From Falsiroseomonas stagni DSM 19981 (GTDB lineage Bacteria; Pseudomonadota; Alphaproteobacteria; Acetobacterales; Acetobacteraceae): a DNA stretch of 64,000 bases. Shown here one piece after another: positions 35,283 through 44,012 of the stretch. The DNA is taken from the NCBI RefSeq assembly GCF_900114315.1, contig NZ_FOSQ01000001.1, forward strand, positions 62,001 through 126,000, in the 5' to 3' direction. Below the pieces are notes generated by a model. It was not told the origin of the DNA, did not search any database, and worked only from the letters and a program-made list of their open reading frames with translations. Every line of letters starts with the position of its first letter. Positions within the stretch are counted from its first letter, which is position 1. A program made the position numbers and the translations under genes.

Positions 35283-36251
35283 ATGCGCATCCGGGTGTTG
35301 AAGGCGGCCTCCATGCCGGAGGCCATGGCGCGGCTGCGCGAGGAGCTGGGGCCGGATGCGGCGCTGCTGTCGAGCCGCCCCGTGAATGGCGGTGTCGAGG
35401 TGACGGGCGGCCTCGACCTGGACGATGAGGATGAGGAACTGCCGGTCCTGATCGGTGCGCGTCCCCGCGCGCCGCTGCCGGCGGCCTGCCATTCGCTGCG
35501 CCAGGATGACGATGCGGCGCTCGCCCTCGATTTCCATCGCGTCCCGGATGCGCTGGCGCGGCGGCTTTGTGCCGCGCCGCTGGAGGCATCGCTGGAAGCC
35601 AGCCTGCGCTTCGCGCGGCTGCCGGATGGCGTCGCGCGGCCGCTGCTGCTGGCCGGCCCGCCCGGCGCCGGCAAGACGCTGACCTGCGCGAAGCTGGCGG
35701 CGCGGCGGGTGCTGGAAGGCGAGGAACCGCCGCTGGTGATCAGCGCCGATGGCGAACGCCCCGCCGCCGCCGAACAGCTGGCGGCCTTCACGCAGCTGCT
35801 GGGCGCGACGCTGGCGGTGGCGCTGACGCCGGCCGCGGTGGCGCTGGCCATGGAACAGCGCAGCCCCGGCCAGCCCGTGCTGATCGACACCGCGGGCTGC
35901 GATCCCTTCGACCCCGCCCAGGCGCGCATGATCGCATCCCTGGTCGCGGTGACGGGCGCTTCGGTCGCGCTGGTGCTGCCGGGCAGCATGGACGCGGCGG
36001 AAGCCGCGGATGTGGCGCGGGCCTTCGGCGCGCTGGGCGCCACGCATCTGGTGGCGACGCGGCTCGATGCCTCCCGTCGCATCGGCGCGGTGCTGGCGGC
36101 GGCGGCGACGGCGGGGCTTGCGCTGGCGGAAGCCGGCACCGGATCGCAGGCCGCGGATGGGCTCACGGTGATGGAGCCGGCGTGGCTGGCCGCGCGCCTG
36201 CGGCGGCGTTCGCATATCGAAGTCTCCGCCTGGGAGGGAGTGGGATCATGA
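35283..36251 (+). CDS. flhF: Flagellar placement GTPase FlhF
   Basis: A 322-residue SRP-type GTPase that sets flagellar position and number, usually at the pole. The N-terminus MRIRVLKAASMPEAMARLREELGPDA, in part, is typical of FlhF. The G domain shows the P-loop LLLAGPPGAGKTLT and the G3 segment VLIDTAGCDP. It is shorter than the roughly 430-residue FlhF of Vibrio, mainly in the N-terminal and linker part. It shares ATGA with flhG, its antagonist ATPase. Polar flagellation is a reasonable inference from the flhF-flhG pair. Confidence 0.9.
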   Translation: MRIRVLKAASMPEAMARLREELGPDAALLSSRPVNGGVEVTGGLDLDDEDEELPVLIGARPRAPLPAACHSLRQDDDAALALDFHRVPDALARRLCAAPLEASLEASLRFARLPDGVARPLLLAGPPGAGKTLTCAKLAARRVLEGEEPPLVISADGERPAAAEQLAAFTQLLGATLAVALTPAAVALAMEQRSPGQPVLIDTAGCDPFDPAQARMIASLVAVTGASVALVLPGSMDAAEAADVARAFGALGATHLVATRLDASRRIGAVLAAAATAGLALAEAGTGSQAADGLTVMEPAWLAARLRRRSHIEVSAWEGVGS

Positions 36252-36991
36252 GTGCTGGAAACGGCCGCCTCATCGCCGTGGCTTCCGGCAAGGGGGGCGT
36301 GGGCAAGACCTGGCTTTCCATCACGCTGGCGCAGGCACTGGCGCAGCGCGGCCTGCGCGTACTGCTGGCAGATGGCGATTTCGGCCTCGCCAATGTCGAT
36401 GTGCAGCTCGGCCTGCAACCATCGCTCGACCTGATGAACGTGCTGTCCGGCCGCGCCAGCTTCCGCGGCGCCGTGCTGCATCATGCGGAGGGCGGGTTCG
36501 ACGTGCTGCCCGGCCGTTCCGGTGGCACCGCCATGGCCAACCTGCCGACGGAGGCGATCGAGCATGTCGGCCTGCTGATGCGCAGCGCCGCCAATGCGTG
36601 GGACGTGGTGGTGCTGGATCTCGGCGCCGGGCTGGCGGCGGGCAACCGTCACCTGGCCGCCGTCGCGGACACGCTGCTGGTGGTGACGACGGATGAGCCG
36701 ACGAGCCTGACGGATGCCTATGCCGTGCTGAAGCTGCATGGCCGCGACCGGCCGGATGGCGATGCGCGGCTGGTGGTGAACCAGGCGCGGGACGAGGCCG
36801 CGGGCCGGCGCACCGCCGCGGCCCTGCAGCACGCCTGCCGCACCTTCCTGCGCCGCAACCTGCCCGTGGCGGGCATCCTGCGGCGCGATGAACGGGTGCC
36901 GGACGCGATCCGCAAGCAGGCGCCGCTGCTGCTGCGCTATCCGAATTCCATGGCGGCAATGGACGCGACCGCGCTGGCCCGCGCCCTGTAG
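36248..36991 (+). CDS. flhG: MinD-like ATPase FlhG/FleN
   Basis: A 247-residue P-loop ATPase of the MinD/ParA type. VASGKGGVGKTWLSITLAQAL is the deviant Walker A, LLADGDFGLANVDVQLGL the switch I region, and VVVLDLGAGLA the Walker B with the switch II region. FlhG limits flagellar number by countering FlhF. The last gene of the fliF operon, it is followed by a strong terminator hairpin. The C-terminal amphipathic helix that binds membrane in other family members is weak here. Confidence 0.92.
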   Translation: MSAGNGRLIAVASGKGGVGKTWLSITLAQALAQRGLRVLLADGDFGLANVDVQLGLQPSLDLMNVLSGRASFRGAVLHHAEGGFDVLPGRSGGTAMANLPTEAIEHVGLLMRSAANAWDVVVLDLGAGLAAGNRHLAAVADTLLVVTTDEPTSLTDAYAVLKLHGRDRPDGDARLVVNQARDEAAGRRTAAALQHACRTFLRRNLPVAGILRRDERVPDAIRKQAPLLLRYPNSMAAMDATALARAL

Positions 36992-37040
36992 GGGCGCGGC
37001 CACTGGCACCGGCAGGGTGGCCCCCTGGGCCGCATGCGAA

Positions 37041-37069
37041 AAGGGCCCGGTGCGATGCACCGGGCCCTT
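37041..37069. terminator. Strong bidirectional terminator hairpin
   Basis: A perfect 13-bp stem starting AAGGGCCCGG (arms 37041-37053 and 37057-37069) with a GAT loop lies between the convergent flhG and DUF1217 genes. The A-rich and T-rich stem ends give a short U stretch in either direction. Confidence 0.85.
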
Positions 37070-37093
37070 CGCGTCACCACCATGTGGATGCGA

Positions 37094-37867
37094 TCAGATA
37101 CTGAAGCCGAAATTCGGCGCCTGGACGGAGGATTTGTCCTCCGCGATGGTGAGATAGCGCTGGATGAGCTTCTCCTTCTTCGCGGCGTCGGTCAGGTCAT
37201 CCAGCTTGAAGCCGCGCTGAAGCGTCCGCGCCTGGGCCTCGATCTCCTGCAGCGCGAGTTCCTTGGGCAGGCCGGCGATGGTGCTGGCGATGCGGCGCAG
37301 GACCTTGTCGCCCAGCACGTCATAGACGCCGGTCCTGGTCGTGGTGGACATGGTCCTGAGGTAGAGCGCGTCGGAGACCGCCTGGCTCTTCTCCTCGATC
37401 GCGGTCAGGCGCTTGTAGTTCACCAGCCCGTCCAGGATGGATTGGCGGGTGGAGGGCAGGCGCAGCGTGGAAAGGCCGGTGCTGGCGAAGCCAAGCTTCT
37501 CCGCCGCTGCCTTCCAGCGCTTGTCCGGCATGGTGGCGGCCAGCGACTTCTTGTCCGAGGGATCGGACATCAGCACGCGCCTCGCCAGGCCCACATTCTG
37601 TGCGTTGTCGGCAAGGCCGAGGCCCTGCAGGATGACGCGCGTGGCTTCCGTATCCTTGAACAGATCCGCCGGCGTCTTCGCCTTGGCCAGCACGCGGTCG
37701 AGCCGCGCCATGTCCCGCATGATGGCGGGATCCTTCTTCAGCCGCGCCGTCTCCTTCTCCGCCGAGGAGAGGCTGGTCTTGTAGAAGGTGAAGCGTTCGG
37801 GGGCGGAGAGCGTGACCGTCTGGCTATTGGCCCCGAACAGCGTGGAAAGCTGCGACCCCGAGAGCAT
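37094..37867 (-). CDS. DUF1217 flagellar protein
   Basis: A 257-residue protein of the DUF1217 family, which sits in alphaproteobacterial flagellar loci. It is mostly helical, with FTFYKTSLSSAEKETARLKKDP near the N-terminus and RIASTIAGLPKELALQEIEAQA near the C-terminus; the charged, repeated helical layout suggests an elongated bundle. No signal peptide or membrane segment is seen, so it is either cytosolic or exported by the flagellar system. It ends the flagellin-flaF-flbT-DUF1217 block, five bases after flbT. Molecular function is not established. Confidence 0.85.
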   Translation of the reverse strand: MLSGSQLSTLFGANSQTVTLSAPERFTFYKTSLSSAEKETARLKKDPAIMRDMARLDRVLAKAKTPADLFKDTEATRVILQGLGLADNAQNVGLARRVLMSDPSDKKSLAATMPDKRWKAAAEKLGFASTGLSTLRLPSTRQSILDGLVNYKRLTAIEEKSQAVSDALYLRTMSTTTRTGVYDVLGDKVLRRIASTIAGLPKELALQEIEAQARTLQRGFKLDDLTDAAKKEKLIQRYLTIAEDKSSVQAPNFGFSI

Positions 37868-37872
37868 GGCGC

Positions 37873-38307
37873 CTACTCCTGCGGGGGCGCCGAGAGCATC
37901 GCGTCGTCATGCGGGAACAATTCCCGGACGCGGCGCATCGCCTCCCAGCACTTGCCTTCCTCCAGCTCCTCCGTCGCACGTTCGATCAGGCGCTTGACGG
38001 TGGGGGAGGTGCTGGCCTCCGCGTAATCCGCGGCCAGGCCGCGGGCCAGTTCCAGGAACTGCGGACGCTCCGCATCGTCGCAGATATAGGCGGCCTGGAT
38101 GGCGAAGTAGAGCCGGCGCGCGGGGGTGTTCGCATCGTTTGGAGCCAGGATCTGCTTGCCGAACAGGAACCGCACGCGGTTCGACAGGACGACGGAAGCG
38201 CGCGTCTGGAACTGCAGCGCGGCGCCGTTGACCAGCATCTTGTCGCCCGCGCGGAATTCGAGCACCAGGCGGCTATTGCGGCCTGGGGTATTCATCGCGG
38301 CGCTCAT
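37873..38307 (-). CDS. flbT: Flagellin synthesis regulator FlbT
   Basis: A 144-residue cytosolic regulator. The N-terminus SRLVLEFRAGDKMLVNGAALQF and the following VLSNRVRFLFGKQIL match FlbT. In Caulobacter FlbT binds the 5' untranslated region of flagellin mRNA and promotes its decay until hook assembly is complete. A GC hairpin in the flagellin leader here is a possible target. Its start overlaps the flaF stop (ATGA), and it precedes DUF1217 by five bases. Confidence 0.94.
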   Translation of the reverse strand: MSAAMNTPGRNSRLVLEFRAGDKMLVNGAALQFQTRASVVLSNRVRFLFGKQILAPNDANTPARRLYFAIQAAYICDDAERPQFLELARGLAADYAEASTSPTVKRLIERATEELEEGKCWEAMRRVRELFPHDDAMLSAPPQE

Positions 38308-38693
38308 CGGTCGGTCCTCAGGCGGGCGCCGAGCCCCGCGGCGAAATCCTCGGCAATCGCCGCCAGGAAGTCGAGATCGGGCTTGTCCGAGTTCGCTTCC
38401 TTCACGGCACGCCGGGCAACGCTCGCGATGTTCAGGCGCAGGTCGCGCGGCAGGGTGGAGACGGGGTCGAGCACGATCGATTCGACCGTGACGAAGACGC
38501 GGTGCGCGTCGGCGGCGGCGCGGATCGTCGCCATGGGCGCCGGGTCGCGGATCGCGGCGCGCAGTCGGGCGGCCAGGATCGCGAAGACCTCCGCCTCCTG
38601 TTCGCGCTGGGACCGGCCGGATTTGGCGACCCCATAGGCACGGAAGGCCAGGGCGGCGTGGGTACGCGGCACATCTTGGGCCTCGGACAGCAT
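38304..38693 (-). CDS. flaF: Flagellin biosynthesis regulator FlaF
   Basis: A 129-residue protein of the FlaF family, usually next to flbT. It has RAYGVAKSGRSQREQEAEVFA and DLRLNIASVARRAVKEAN, typical FlaF segments. In Caulobacter FlaF is needed for flagellin translation and export and works against FlbT. It lies 103 bases downstream of the flagellin gene, beyond a hairpin that may lower its expression. It overlaps flbT by four bases. Confidence 0.93.
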   Translation of the reverse strand: MLSEAQDVPRTHAALAFRAYGVAKSGRSQREQEAEVFAILAARLRAAIRDPAPMATIRAAADAHRVFVTVESIVLDPVSTLPRDLRLNIASVARRAVKEANSDKPDLDFLAAIAEDFAAGLGARLRTDR

Positions 38694-38758
38694 GGCCGGT
38701 GTCTTCCTCGGCGAGGGCGCGCGGGGCGCCTGGAAGGGAGAAGGAAGGATGGGTGGTC

Positions 38759-38784
38759 ATGGGCCGGGGTTTCCCCCGGCCCAT
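38759..38784 (-). terminator. Hairpin between flagellin and flaF
   Basis: A perfect 11-bp stem (ATGGGCCGGGG and complement, loop of four) lies 12 bases after the flagellin stop. Without a U tract it may act as a partial terminator or a 3' stabiliser, giving much more flagellin message than flaF-flbT. Confidence 0.7.
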
Positions 38785-38796
38785 ATCCGTCTAGGC

Positions 38797-39681
38797 TTAC
38801 TGGAAGAGCTTCATCAGGGCCTGCGGCGCCTGGTTCGCCGTGCTGAGCGACTGGGTGCCCAGCTGCTGACGGATCTGCAGGGACTGCATGCGGGCGCTTT
38901 CCTTGGCCAGGTCCGCATCGATCAGGGCGCCGAGGCCACCGCTGAGCGCGTCGAGCTTGTCCTTGTTGTAGGCGATCTGGCTGTCGATCGCACGGCTGTC
39001 GTTACCGTACGTCGCCATCGCCAGGTTCGTCTGCGCCTCGATGCCGCCGAAGTCACCAGCGCCGGTGCCGGCGAGAGCGGTCTTCCAGAGCGCGGCGGCC
39101 GCCGCGGCATCCGTCGGGTTCGCATCCACGTCGTCAGCCAGCGTCAGGTCGAACGCGCCGGATGCCTGACCGCTGAAGCTGTAGGTGTCGCCCTTCTCGT
39201 TGCGCACGACGTTGAAGTCGGTGCCGGCACCGACGGTGGCGCCGTCCGCATTCGCCGAGGTGCCCAGCAGGGTCTTGCCGTTGTACGTCGCGTCGTTGAC
39301 ATACTGGCCGATCTGCTTGGCGAGCTGGTCGTACTGCTTCATGTAGTTCAGGCGATCGTCGCCGGTGACGTTGTCGTCAGCCAGCTTGATCATGACGCTC
39401 TTCACGTCCTTGAGCGCGGAGCCGATCTGCGTCAGACCCGCCAGCGTCGTGTCGAGCAGGCCCTTGGCATTGCCAAGCTGCTCGTTCGCGCTGGTCACGC
39501 CCGCCACGTCGCCACGCACCTTCTGCGCCACGGCGAAAGCGGCACCATCATCCTTCGCGTCGGCGACGCGCAGGCCGGTGGAGACGCGCTTCTGCGTCGT
39601 GGCCATTTCGTCGGCTGTCCGGTTGAGGGACTGCAGCGCGACCATCGCGCCGTAGTTCGTCATGACGGAGTTGGCAGCCAT
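38797..39681 (-). CDS. fliC: Flagellin
   Basis: A 294-residue filament subunit. The conserved N-terminal D0/D1 region shows TNYGAMVALQSLNRTADEM and QKRVSTGLRVADAKDDGAAFA; the C-terminal D0 ends QIRQQLGTQSLSTANQAPQALMKLF. The central variable domain is short (about residues 120-190), as in other small alphaproteobacterial flagellins. AGAGGA lies nine bases before ATG 39681. This is the only flagellin gene in the window. Its leader contains a GC hairpin; flaF and flbT follow and probably control its mRNA. Confidence 0.95.
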   Translation of the reverse strand: MAANSVMTNYGAMVALQSLNRTADEMATTQKRVSTGLRVADAKDDGAAFAVAQKVRGDVAGVTSANEQLGNAKGLLDTTLAGLTQIGSALKDVKSVMIKLADDNVTGDDRLNYMKQYDQLAKQIGQYVNDATYNGKTLLGTSANADGATVGAGTDFNVVRNEKGDTYSFSGQASGAFDLTLADDVDANPTDAAAAAALWKTALAGTGAGDFGGIEAQTNLAMATYGNDSRAIDSQIAYNKDKLDALSGGLGALIDADLAKESARMQSLQIRQQLGTQSLSTANQAPQALMKLFQ

Positions 39682-39979
39682 GGTTGTCATCCTCTTGCGA
39701 CATCGCCCCCGGCTCTTCCGGGGGCGTGGTGCCAGCGGCCCACTCTGGGGCATGGCACCTTGGGGAAAGACGGTCGCCTACGGGATCATCCCCGGCACCA
39801 TCCGGTCCGCTCGTTCATGGAGCGGCGGTGAGGGGAAACTGATGCACACCTATTGCCCAGGTGTTGACGAAACGCGCCGTTCCTGTCGCCGGTCCGCCGC
39901 CGGTCGGAACGGGGCCTGATTAACACCGCAGCACCAAATGCCTGCGATCCAGGCGCTGCCATAATTGTCTGGATGTGCG
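39682..39979. promoter_or_regulatory. Divergent leader region between flagellin and cheA
   Basis: This 298-base gap must contain promoters for flagellin (leftward) and the cheA operon (rightward). I found a leader hairpin near the flagellin start and a TTAAC site at 39920-39924 near cheA. No sigma-54 match with the correct spacing and no clear sigma-28 boxes were seen in either direction. Confidence 0.55.
39704..39726 (-). promoter_or_regulatory. Hairpin in the flagellin mRNA leader
   Basis: A 9-bp perfect stem CGCCCCCGG/CCGGGGGCG with a 5-nt loop lies 22 bases upstream of the flagellin ATG and just before its ribosome site (AGAGGA). In Caulobacter FlbT acts on the flagellin leader RNA, so this is a candidate control element. 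Confidence 0.55.
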
Positions 39980-42505
39980 ATGGAAGACCTGCTCGCCGAG
40001 TTTCTCGCAGAGACAAGCGAAGCTCTCGCGGATCTCGATACCGCCCTGGTCGCCTTGGAGCGCCAGGGCGGGGACAAGGAGACGCTTGCCCAGATCTTCC
40101 GCACCGTTCACAGCGTGAAGGGTGCAGCAGGCTTTCTCGGCCTGCATCGCCTGGGTGCCGTGGCCCATGCGGCGGAGAATCTGCTCGGCCTTTATCGTGA
40201 TGGCGCGGCCTCCGTCAGCCCCGCCGGCGTCACCGCCGTCCTCGGCGCGGTGGATGCCATCCGCACGATCCTGTCCGGCCTGGCCGAGACGGGCGCCGAG
40301 CCCGCGGGCGACGATGCGGCGCTGGTGGCGGCACTCGAAGCCGCCCAGACCGGGGAGGCGCCGCCCGTGTCCCTTCCCGTGGTGGCGGAGAAGCCGGAAC
40401 CCGTCTTGGAAGCGGTGGCGCCGGTCGCCAGCGCGCCCGAACCGCCTGTCGCCGCGGCGGTGGAAGCCGTCGCAGCGCCCGCGGCAGCCCTGCCCACGCA
40501 GAGCATCCGCGTCTCCCTCGGCGTGCTGGATGAATTGATGACGCTGGCCTCGGAACTGGTGCTGGTCCGCAACCAGTTGCTGCAGATCGCGCGCGGGGCG
40601 GAAGCCTCCCCCTTCGCCGCGCCGCTCTCCCGCCTGTCGCGCATCACCTCTGACATGCAGGAGGGGGTGATGAAGACCCGCATGCAGCCGGTTTCCGCCG
40701 CCTGGGGGCCGCTGCCGCGTATCGTGCGCGACCTCGGTACCGAACTCGGCAAGCGGATCGACCTGGTGATGTCCGGTGGCGATACGGAACTCGATCGCCA
40801 GGTCCTGGAACTGATCCGCGATCCGCTGACCCATATTGTGCGCAACAGCTGCGATCACGGCCTGGAAGGGCCGGAAGCGCGCCGCGCCGCTGGCAAGCCG
40901 GAGACGGGGCGCATCGCGCTGACCGCCCGGCAGGAGGGCGGACGGATCGTCATCGAGATCGCGGATGACGGCCGCGGCCTCGACCTCGTGCGCGTCCGCG
41001 CCCGTGCCTTGCAGCGCGGCCTCGCGACGGAGGCGGAACTGGCGGCGATGCGGGACGAGGATGTCGCCCGCTTCGTCTTCCACGCCGGTTTCTCGACCGC
41101 CGAGGCGATCACGGCGGTGTCGGGCCGGGGCGTCGGCATGGATGTCGTGCGCAGCAACATCGAACGCATCGGCGGCACGGTGGACCTGCAGACCTTCTCG
41201 GGCCGCGGCACGACGCTGACCATCCGCATCCCGCTGACCCTTGCCATCGTCTCGGCCCTCGTCGTGCAGGCCGCGGGCGAACGCTTCGCGGTGCCGCAGG
41301 CGACGGTGGTGGAGCTGGTGGGCCTCGGCGGTGGCGGTGCCACGGTGGAATGGCTGGATGCGGCGCCGGTGCTGCGGCTGCGGGGCCAGCTGCTGCCCCT
41401 GGTGGCGCTGGGCCCGCTGCTCGGCCTGGAAGCGGCGCGGGATGGCGGTGCGCCGGTTGGCGGCTTCGTCGCCGTCCTGCAGGGCGATGCCGGCCGCTAC
41501 GGCCTGCTGGTCGATACCGTCTTCGATACGGAGGAGATCGTGGTGAAGCCCGTCGCGCCGATCCTGCGTGACCTTGCCGGCTTCTCCGGCAACACCATCC
41601 TCGGCGACGGCAGCGTGATCATGATCCTCGATCCCGCCGGCATCGCCCGGATGGCCGGCGTCGGTGCCGGCAGCGCCGTGGTGGATGACAGCCTGGTGGA
41701 GGAGGTGGACCTGACGCAGGTGCTGGTGTTCCGCGCCGGCGGATCGCCGACGCCCATCGCGGTGCCGCTCGGCGTCATCGCGCGCCTCGAATCGCTGCCG
41801 GGCAAGAGCATCGAGATCGCGGGCGGCAAGCATGCCGCGCAGTATCGCGGCCAGCTGATGCCGCTGGTGCCGATCGGCCATTGGATGCCCCCGGCGCCGG
41901 ATGCGATGCAGCCCGTGCTGGTCTTCCAGGATGGCACGCGGCAGCTCGGCCTCGTGGTGGATGAGATCGTGGACGTCGTCGAGGAATCGCTGGCGCTGCG
42001 CCCTTCCGCGGAACAGGCGGGCTTCCTCGGCTCCGCCATCGTCTGCGGCCGCGTCACCGATGTGCTGGACTGCGCCTACTGGCTGCGCCAGGGCGATCCC
42101 AGCTGGTTCGGCAAGCCGGATGCGACGGTGCCGCGCCTGCTGCTCGTGGAAGACAGCGGCTTCTTCCGGCAGATCGTCGTGCCCGCGCTGACCTCCGCCG
42201 GCTACGACGTGACCGCCAAGGCGGATGCCGTGCAGGCGCTGCAGCTGCGGGCGGAAGGTGCCATGTTCGACGCCGTGCTGACCGACATCGAGATGCCGGG
42301 CATGGACGGCTTCGAATTGCTGGCGGAGGTGCGCCGCGACGGTCCCTGGAAGCGCACGCCGATGGTGGCGCTGACCGGCCGCGCGGGCCCCACCGAGGTG
42401 GCCCGGGGCCGTGCCGCCGGCTTCCATGACTTCGTCGCGAAATTCGACCGTGACCGCGTGCTGAGCGCGCTGTCCGCGGCCATTGGGCAGGAAAACCGGG
42501 CATGA
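39980..42505 (+). CDS. cheA: Hybrid chemotaxis histidine kinase CheA with extra CheW-like and receiver domains
   Basis: An 841-residue cytosolic kinase. Domains in order are a phosphotransfer domain with His44 in HSVKGAAGF, a long Ala/Pro linker (about 105-170), a dimerisation domain, an ATPase domain (N box near 287-297, IADDGRGLD near 327, GRGVGMDVV near 382) and a CheW-like domain (about 420-560). A second CheW-like stretch (about 579-674, TQVLVFRAGG) and a C-terminal receiver (about 718-838) with phospho-acceptor Asp769 in LTDIEMPGMDG follow. No CheY-binding P2 domain is evident. It leads an operon with cheW, cheB, cheR, fliI and fliJ. The start at 39980 avoids a five-residue upstream extension. 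Confidence 0.95.
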   Translation: MEDLLAEFLAETSEALADLDTALVALERQGGDKETLAQIFRTVHSVKGAAGFLGLHRLGAVAHAAENLLGLYRDGAASVSPAGVTAVLGAVDAIRTILSGLAETGAEPAGDDAALVAALEAAQTGEAPPVSLPVVAEKPEPVLEAVAPVASAPEPPVAAAVEAVAAPAAALPTQSIRVSLGVLDELMTLASELVLVRNQLLQIARGAEASPFAAPLSRLSRITSDMQEGVMKTRMQPVSAAWGPLPRIVRDLGTELGKRIDLVMSGGDTELDRQVLELIRDPLTHIVRNSCDHGLEGPEARRAAGKPETGRIALTARQEGGRIVIEIADDGRGLDLVRVRARALQRGLATEAELAAMRDEDVARFVFHAGFSTAEAITAVSGRGVGMDVVRSNIERIGGTVDLQTFSGRGTTLTIRIPLTLAIVSALVVQAAGERFAVPQATVVELVGLGGGGATVEWLDAAPVLRLRGQLLPLVALGPLLGLEAARDGGAPVGGFVAVLQGDAGRYGLLVDTVFDTEEIVVKPVAPILRDLAGFSGNTILGDGSVIMILDPAGIARMAGVGAGSAVVDDSLVEEVDLTQVLVFRAGGSPTPIAVPLGVIARLESLPGKSIEIAGGKHAAQYRGQLMPLVPIGHWMPPAPDAMQPVLVFQDGTRQLGLVVDEIVDVVEESLALRPSAEQAGFLGSAIVCGRVTDVLDCAYWLRQGDPSWFGKPDATVPRLLLVEDSGFFRQIVVPALTSAGYDVTAKADAVQALQLRAEGAMFDAVLTDIEMPGMDGFELLAEVRRDGPWKRTPMVALTGRAGPTEVARGRAAGFHDFVAKFDRDRVLSALSAAIGQENRA

Positions 42506-42972
42506 CCGCCACCGCTTCGCATGGGACCGAACTGCTGCTCACGCTGCAGGTCGGCGGCCGGCTCTGCGGCCTTCCCGTCTCCCGCATCCGTGACGTGATC
42601 CGCTGCGAGAGGATCGCCCGGGTGCCGCTGGCGCCGCCTGGCGTGGCGGGGCTGCTGAACCTGCGCGGCCGCATCGTGACGGCGGTCGACCTGCGCGACC
42701 GCCTCGGCCTGCCGCCCGCCGCGCCCGACGCCGCCCGCATGAACGTGGTGGTGGAGGAACGCGGCGAACTCTACAGCCTGCTCGCCGATGGTGTCGGGGA
42801 GGTACTGTCGGTGAATCCCGAATCGCGCGACGACGTGCCGCATACGCTGCGCGGCCCCTGGCGCGAACACGCCGTGGCCGTCCACCGGCTGGATGGCGGC
42901 CTGCTGATCGAACTGGATGCCGATCGCATCCTTGCCTTCGGCGCGCGCAGCGGTGGCGACATGCGGCGATGA
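42502..42972 (+). CDS. cheW: Chemotaxis coupling protein CheW
   Basis: A 156-residue SH3-like adaptor joining receptors to CheA. The family core is seen in LLLTLQVGGRLCGLPVSRIRDV, VAGLLNLRGRIVTAVDLRDRLG and YSLLADGVGEVL. It overlaps the cheA stop and the cheB start by four bases each, so it is translationally coupled in both directions. Confidence 0.95.
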   Translation: MTATASHGTELLLTLQVGGRLCGLPVSRIRDVIRCERIARVPLAPPGVAGLLNLRGRIVTAVDLRDRLGLPPAAPDAARMNVVVEERGELYSLLADGVGEVLSVNPESRDDVPHTLRGPWREHAVAVHRLDGGLLIELDADRILAFGARSGGDMRR

Positions 42973-44012
42973 GCATCGAGCCGCTGCGCGTCCTGGTCTG
43001 TGACGACAGCGCCGTGGCACGCGCCGCCGTGGTGCGCATCCTGGACGGGGAGGCCGGCATCCGCGTCGTCTCCCGCGCCCGCAACGGGCGGGAGGCGGTG
43101 GAGGCCGTGCGGGCGGGCGGGATCGATGTCGCGCTGCTCGACCTCGAGATGCCGGTGATGGACGGCCTCACGGCGCTGCCGCTGCTGCTGCAGGCCGATC
43201 CCGGGCTGCGCGTGCTGGTCGTCTCCTCGCTCAGCGCGCAGGGTGCGGGAGTCGCGATGAAGGCGATGCGGCTGGGCGCGGTCGATTGCCTCGGCAAGCC
43301 CGCGCCGGGCCAGGATGCGACCTTTGCGGAGGAACTGATCGCCCGCATCAAGGGCAATGGCGCGCTGCGCCGTCGCGGCGTGCCGCCGCAGCCCGCGCCT
43401 GCGCCGGCCGCGCCGGTGCGGCGCGCGCCGATCGCGCCGGGGTGCGGGCCGGCCGTGCTGGCCATCGGCGCCTCCACGGGCGGTCCGGAAGCACTGGCCA
43501 CCATCTTCCGCGCCTTTCGCGTCAGGCCGCGGATCCCGATCCTGCTGACGCAGCACATGCCCGATGCCTTCATCCCGATGCTGGCGGAGCATCTCTCCCG
43601 CCTCGGCCCCGTGCCGGTGACCGTGGCGCGGGACCATGCGGGGCTGGAGCCCGGCACGGCGATCCTGGCGCCGGGCGGTTCGCATCTGCTGGTGGCGGCG
43701 GGGCCGGAAGTTACGCTGGCGACCACGCCGCCGGAGCATTACTGCCGCCCGGCGGTGGACCCGATGCTGCGCAGCGTCGCCGCCATCTTTGGCGCCCGCG
43801 CCGCGGCGGTGGTGCTCACGGGCATGGGCTCCGATGGCGGGGCCGGCGCCGTGGCAGTGAATGGCGCGGGTGGCCTCGTGCTCGCGCAGGACCAGGCGAG
43901 CAGCGTGGTCTGGGGCATGCCGGGCGCGGTGGTCGAACGCGGGGCGGCGCGGGAAGTGCTGCCCATCCAGGAACTCGCCCGGCGCGTTGCCGAAATCGCA
44001 GGTGCCGCATGA
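42969..44012 (+). CDS. cheB: Chemotaxis methylesterase response regulator CheB
   Basis: A 347-residue two-domain protein. The receiver (1-120) has VCDDS and the phospho-acceptor Asp58 in LLDLEMPVMDG. After a Pro/Ala linker the esterase domain shows IGASTGGPEA with catalytic Ser169, LTQHMPDAF with the His, and VLTGMGSDGGAGA with the Asp region. It removes methyl groups (or deamidates) on receptors as the adaptation step opposite CheR, which is encoded next with an ATGA overlap. Confidence 0.96.
   Translation: MSIEPLRVLVCDDSAVARAAVVRILDGEAGIRVVSRARNGREAVEAVRAGGIDVALLDLEMPVMDGLTALPLLLQADPGLRVLVVSSLSAQGAGVAMKAMRLGAVDCLGKPAPGQDATFAEELIARIKGNGALRRRGVPPQPAPAPAAPVRRAPIAPGCGPAVLAIGASTGGPEALATIFRAFRVRPRIPILLTQHMPDAFIPMLAEHLSRLGPVPVTVARDHAGLEPGTAILAPGGSHLLVAAGPEVTLATTPPEHYCRPAVDPMLRSVAAIFGARAAAVVLTGMGSDGGAGAVAVNGAGGLVLAQDQASSVVWGMPGAVVERGAAREVLPIQELARRVAEIAGAA

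Noticed and set aside
34496-37060. Minus-strand open frame of 854 codons opposite flhA, flhF and flhG
   Set aside because: Shadow of three overlapping, strongly conserved flagellar genes.
39730-39780. TGGCAC matches near flagellin as sigma-54 promoters
   Set aside because: Neither orientation has TTGC or GC at the required distance, so the -12 element is missing.
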